DNA of 10,491 nucleotides from DAOTVD01 sp034437075 (GTDB lineage: Bacteria; Chloroflexota; Anaerolineae; Aggregatilineales; J027): NCBI GenBank assembly GCA_034437075.1, contig DAOTVD010000066.1, positions 1 to 10,491 on the forward strand, written 5' to 3'. A program made the position numbers and the translations under genes. Below the pieces are notes generated by a model, which was given only the letters and a program-made list of their open reading frames with translations, was not told the origin of the DNA and did no database searches. Below are positions 8,901-10,491 of the stretch, in pieces. The first letter of the stretch is position 1, and the number at the start of each line of letters is the position of its first letter.

Positions 8901-9650
8901 GACCTGGGCCAGGGCAGCACCTTTATGTTTAGCCTGCCCATCCGGGGCATGGACGACGCCGCCATCCGGCCCATTGACCTGAATACCCTGGTGGAGCAAC
9001 TTAAAGAGGATGACCGCCGCGCCGCTGCCAGCGACCCCGCCCGCGCCAAAACCATCCTGGTAGTGGATGACGAAGCGCCAATTCGCGAATTGCTGCGCCA
9101 AGAACTCGAACCCCTGGGCTATCGGGTCATCGAAGCCCAAAACGGGCGCCAGGGCATCGAGGTCGCCAAGTCTAGCAAGCCCGATCTCATCGTGCTGGAT
9201 GTGATGATGCCGGAGATGAACGGCTTCGACGTGGCCGCCGTGCTGCGTTACGACCCCGAAACCATGGATATTCCCATCATTATCCTGTCGATTGTGCGCG
9301 ACTACGAGCGCGGGCATCGCCTGGGGGTGGATCGCTACTTCACCAAGCCGATCAACACCGAGGCCCTGCTGACGGAAATCGACATTTTGATTTCGCAAGG
9401 CCCCAGCAGACGCCAGGTGATGATCTTCGACCAGGATGTATCGGTGGTCAATATGCTCTCGCAAGTCTTGCAAGAGCGCGGCTATAATCTACTGATTGCG
9501 ACGGATAATCGCCAATTTTTAGAGAAAGTCTCTCAAAGCCAGCCCGATGTGATCATCGCCAAGGCGGCCTATGCGGAAGAGCACGACCTCATCCGCACGT
9601 TGCGCGTTAAAATGGGCCTAGATCATATCGTCGTGCTGCTTTTCGAATAA
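5970..9650 (+). CDS. amt: Ammonium transporter-sensor histidine kinase fusion (Amt-HAMP-like-PAS-GAF-HK-REC-pseudoREC)
   Basis: This 1226-residue membrane protein probably senses ammonium and signals by phosphotransfer. Residues 1-397 form an Amt domain with the residues known from E. coli AmtB: Phe97 and Phe217 (Phe gate), Asp157, twin His165/His319, Trp214 and Ser221, plus the typical tail LRVTPEQEQIGLNIAEH (380-396). Next come a HAMP-like segment (400-450, GDVSKRVPV), PAS (about 450-560) and GAF (about 575-738). The histidine kinase core has SHELRTP with His764, N-box Asn893/Asn897, DTGPG (924-928) and GTGLG (954-958). A canonical receiver follows (Asp1033, Asp1034, Asp1077, Ser1107, Lys1126). 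The C-terminus (1148-1226) is receiver-like, but Lys1198 replaces the phosphoacceptor Asp. The helical part after the H-box is about 14 residues longer than usual, a variant I recall in other hybrid kinases. The start is supported by gaggag 8 bases upstream. A comparable known protein is the ammonium sensor Ks-Amt5 of Kuenenia. Whether this one still transports cannot be told from sequence. Confidence 0.93.
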   Translation: MENIDLLWVLLCAALVFMMQMGFLSLETGLTRSKNNINVATKNMADFSISTLLFWGFGFALMFGTSEAGWLGTSDFLLDFSLDNPDTMVFFVFQVMFCGTAITIMSGAVAERMHFVGYLIVAGVVAGLVYPVFGHWAWNGIDTGTATGWLKEQGFVDFAGSTVVHSVGGWAALAVLLVIGPRTGRFAEDGTPRQIPGSNLPLAVLGTLLLWFGWFGFNGGSTLAFNSQAIYALLNTVIAGSSGLLGGLVLSRFYAGRVQVHTMLNGVLGGLVAITASANSVEPEAAFLIGLLGAVIMMLCVSLLERLRIDDAVGAVPAHLGAGIWGTLAVGIFADLDRLGTGLTRIEQIGVQGLGIVVCGVWTFGVTYLVVSIFNRFKPLRVTPEQEQIGLNIAEHNARTDLLDLFAAMDEQAASGDVSKRVPVEPFTEVGRIAVRYNAVMDALEGAILRTDAIIRNAMDAIITFTHDTFIIQSMNPAAEVAFGVSESQAKGRPLTSLLADTSGELGTLFQDLAGSNNHRELQARREDGSVFPVEVAVSRGEINGEPFYAGTFRDISERKRAREAEQRQLATAEALHQIGLVLNSTLDREKLLAFIENILLLVPRVLPHDSASIWLEDTIGVWRVVANVGFDQHGADTREKLAELRFSPSENARFRQIIEHEMPVIIPDTGQDATWVDLPDMPPIYSWAAAPIVVENRVIGALMIDHQQRGFYNDSHRTILEAIATQISIAVQNARLYERMAEYAARAEAASEAKSAFLANVSHELRTPLTSVIGFANIIKKRLDQNLIPNVEAVDKKTERAIKQVTANIDIIISEGSRLTSLINDVLDLAKIEAGKLDWHMKTIGIGGVIEQATAATTSLFDEKNLPLHVHIEEDLPQIVGDHDRLVQVIINLVSNAVKFTDEGHVTVRAERVDDELRVSVIDTGPGIAPKDHQTVFEQFRQVGDTLTDKPKGTGLGLPICKQIVEYHGGKLWLESDLGQGSTFMFSLPIRGMDDAAIRPIDLNTLVEQLKEDDRRAAASDPARAKTILVVDDEAPIRELLRQELEPLGYRVIEAQNGRQGIEVAKSSKPDLIVLDVMMPEMNGFDVAAVLRYDPETMDIPIIILSIVRDYERGHRLGVDRYFTKPINTEALLTEIDILISQGPSRRQVMIFDQDVSVVNMLSQVLQERGYNLLIATDNRQFLEKVSQSQPDVIIAKAAYAEEHDLIRTLRVKMGLDHIVVLLFE

Positions 9651-9675
9651 CGTCGCGCGCTCAGCAAGCGTGTGC

Positions 9676-9689
9676 ATACGTATACGTAT
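9676..9689. promoter_or_regulatory. 14-bp palindrome between sensor kinase and response regulator genes
   Basis: The sequence atacgtatacgtat is a perfect palindrome of alternating purines and pyrimidines. It sits in the 69-bp gap between the sensor kinase stop and the response regulator start. It could be an operator or part of an internal promoter (a tataag follows at 9685-9690 with overlap), or have no role. It is too short and AT-rich to act as a terminator, so it does not argue against co-transcription of the two genes. Confidence 0.35.
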
Positions 9690-9719
9690 AAGTAGGGCGT
9701 GCAAAAAGGGAGATAACGC

Positions 9720-10097
9720 ATGGCACATAAAATATTGATCGTGGATGATGAAGAATACATCCGCTTGTTGATTGAACAAACGCTGGAAGAACTCGAAGAT
9801 GAGGGCGTCGAACTGCTGATGGCCACCAACGGCCAGCAAGCGCTGGACCTCATCCAACGCGAACGGCCCGCGCTGGTGTTTTTGGACGTGATGATGCCCC
9901 ACGTCAACGGCTTCGACGTCTGCCAACAGGTGAAGCACGAACTCGGGCTGCAAGACATTTACATCATCATGCTGACGGCCAAAGGCCAAGAGTTCGACAA
10001 AAACCGGGGCCAAGAGGTCGGCGCCGACCTATACATGACCAAACCTTTCGACCCCGACGAATTGCTAGATAAAGCGACCGAAGTTTTGGGCTTATAG
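9720..10097 (+). CDS. Single-domain CheY-like response regulator
   Basis: This 125-residue cytoplasmic protein consists only of a receiver domain. All active-site residues are present: Asp9 and Asp10 in LIVDDEE, phosphoacceptor Asp56 in LDVMMP, Thr86 in MLTAKG, and Lys108 in MTKPF. There is no DNA-binding or enzymatic output domain, so it must act by protein contact or as a phosphate shuttle. A strong ribosome site, aaaagggaga, with gggag at 9708-9712, lies 7 bases before the ATG. The gene follows the Amt-sensor kinase by 69 bp on the same strand with no terminator between them, so it is probably in the same operon and is a likely phosphorylation partner of that kinase. The partnership is inferred from position. 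Confidence 0.93.
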   Translation: MAHKILIVDDEEYIRLLIEQTLEELEDEGVELLMATNGQQALDLIQRERPALVFLDVMMPHVNGFDVCQQVKHELGLQDIYIIMLTAKGQEFDKNRGQEVGADLYMTKPFDPDELLDKATEVLGL

Positions 10098-10126
10098 GCG
10101 CGCACGCCTTAGGCTGTTCCCGAAAA

Positions 10127-10164
10127 ATAATAACCCCTCCCCGAATTCAGGGAGGGGTTATTAT
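10127..10164. terminator. Strong hairpin terminator between convergent genes
   Basis: A perfect 15-bp stem, ataataacccctccc (10127-10141) with its reverse complement (10150-10164), encloses the 8-base loop cgaattca. It starts 30 bases after the response regulator stop. Read rightward, the 3' arm ends in ttattat. Read leftward, the stem is followed by a longer T-rich run (complement of cgaaaaat), so it can end transcripts of both the response regulator gene and the convergent lactate permease gene. Confidence 0.8.
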
Positions 10165-10179
10165 GCGCACGAGTAAGTT

Positions 10180-10201
10180 CTCCCCCCGAATTCAGGGGGA
10201 G
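10180..10201. repeat. Second hairpin with the same loop
   Basis: Arms ctccccc (10180-10186) and gggggag (10195-10201) enclose cgaattca, the same 8-base loop as in the hairpin at 10127-10164. The shared core ccccgaattcaggg suggests that the two hairpins are related copies of one repeat element, with the second partly degraded. It has no adjacent T-run and so is less convincing as a terminator. Confidence 0.55.
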
Positions 10202-10243
10202 CGAGAGGGGGGTAAAATCAAGCCGGTATCCTTTTCGACAAAA

Positions 10244-10276
10244 GCAATCGGTATACTTAAACCCTTGGAAAAGCCT
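10244..10276 (+). repeat. 33-bp dispersed repeat, copy 2
   Basis: This segment matches 212-244 at 31 of 33 positions in the same orientation. Its last base coincides with the end of the lactate permease stop codon (TTA at 10276-10278 on the + strand), so it forms the immediate 3' flank of that gene. Like copy 1 it lies right of GC-rich hairpins. It carries tatact where copy 1 has tataat. Confidence 0.75.
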
Positions 10277-10491
10277 TAGAGCATCAGCGGATCGCCAATG
10301 CTCAAGATATACGCGCCGATGAGCCCCAGAATCCCGGCGAATAGGACATAGTAAAACGTGGGGATGAGCGTTTTGCGCAATAGCGCGCCCTCGCGGCCTA
10401 GCAAACCCACCGTAGCCGCCGCCGCGACGATATTATGAATCGCGATCATGTTCCCGGCGGCGGCACCCACGGCCTGCAAAGCCACCACAAA
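10276..10491 (-). CDS. lldP: L-lactate permease, C-terminal part (runs off the window)
   Basis: Only the last 71 residues are present; the gene continues beyond the right edge, so the true start is not visible. The segment VGAAAGNMIAIHNIVAAAATVGLLGREG followed by LRKTLIP matches, from memory, the conserved end of the LctP/LldP lactate permease family, which imports lactate (and related 2-hydroxy acids) with protons across the inner membrane. A final membrane helix is visible in YYVLFAGILGLIGAYIL, followed by a short tail SIGDPLML. The gene converges on the response regulator gene, and the hairpin at 10127-10164 would end its transcript. Nothing links it functionally to the ammonium-sensor operon. 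Confidence 0.8.
   Translation of the reverse strand, partial: FVVALQAVGAAAGNMIAIHNIVAAAATVGLLGREGALLRKTLIPTFYYVLFAGILGLIGAYILSIGDPLML

Noticed and set aside
8324..9055. 243-codon open frame on the minus strand under the histidine kinase domain
   Set aside because: It has low-complexity Ser/Thr-rich translation and is fully antisense to the conserved H-box to G2-box region of the kinase; no ribosome site or family motif supports it.
1..10491. CRISPR array, tRNA or rRNA genes, transposase genes
   Set aside because: No regularly spaced direct repeats, no tRNA cloverleaf or rRNA-like stretch was seen, and no transposase or integrase motif occurs in any plausible reading frame.

Overview
The window is about 10.5 kb of a moderately GC-rich bacterial chromosome. 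The best guess for the host is Chloroflexota (Anaerolineae or Chloroflexia-like). This rests on inference from three things: a very large hybrid sensor kinase of the style common there, a Ser/Thr kinase fused to an AAA-type ATPase and helical repeats, and intergenic hairpin repeats of the cccctctccc type. No rRNA, tRNA, CRISPR array or transposase gene was seen.

Layout from left to right. Positions 1-277 hold no convincing gene but contain a bulged hairpin repeat (57-94), a perfect 28-bp palindrome (148-175) and the first copy of a 33-bp dispersed repeat (212-244). A polytopic membrane protein resembling GT-C glycosyltransferases (about 416-2551, + strand) follows. It converges, with a gap of only 10 bp, on a 1076-residue Ser/Thr protein kinase/ATPase/TPR-like protein (2562-5792, - strand). 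A 177-bp divergent intergenic region separates this kinase from the main gene of the window: a 1226-residue fusion of an ammonium transporter (Amt) domain with HAMP-like, PAS, GAF, histidine kinase, receiver and degenerate receiver domains (5970-9650, +). A single-domain CheY-like response regulator (9720-10097, +) lies 69 bp downstream and is probably co-transcribed. Two hairpins (10127-10164 and 10180-10201) and the second copy of the 33-bp repeat (10244-10276) separate it from the convergent 3' end of an L-lactate permease gene (10276 to the window edge, -).

Functionally, the centre reads as an ammonium-sensing phosphorelay. The Amt part keeps the residues expected for ammonium recognition and conduction. 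Its C-terminal tail runs into signalling domains instead of meeting a GlnK/PII partner, and the next gene is a stand-alone receiver with no output domain. The divergently transcribed Ser/Thr kinase could belong to the same regulatory network, but only its position suggests this. The two copies of the 33-bp repeat, in the same orientation, bracket the whole set of four complete genes.
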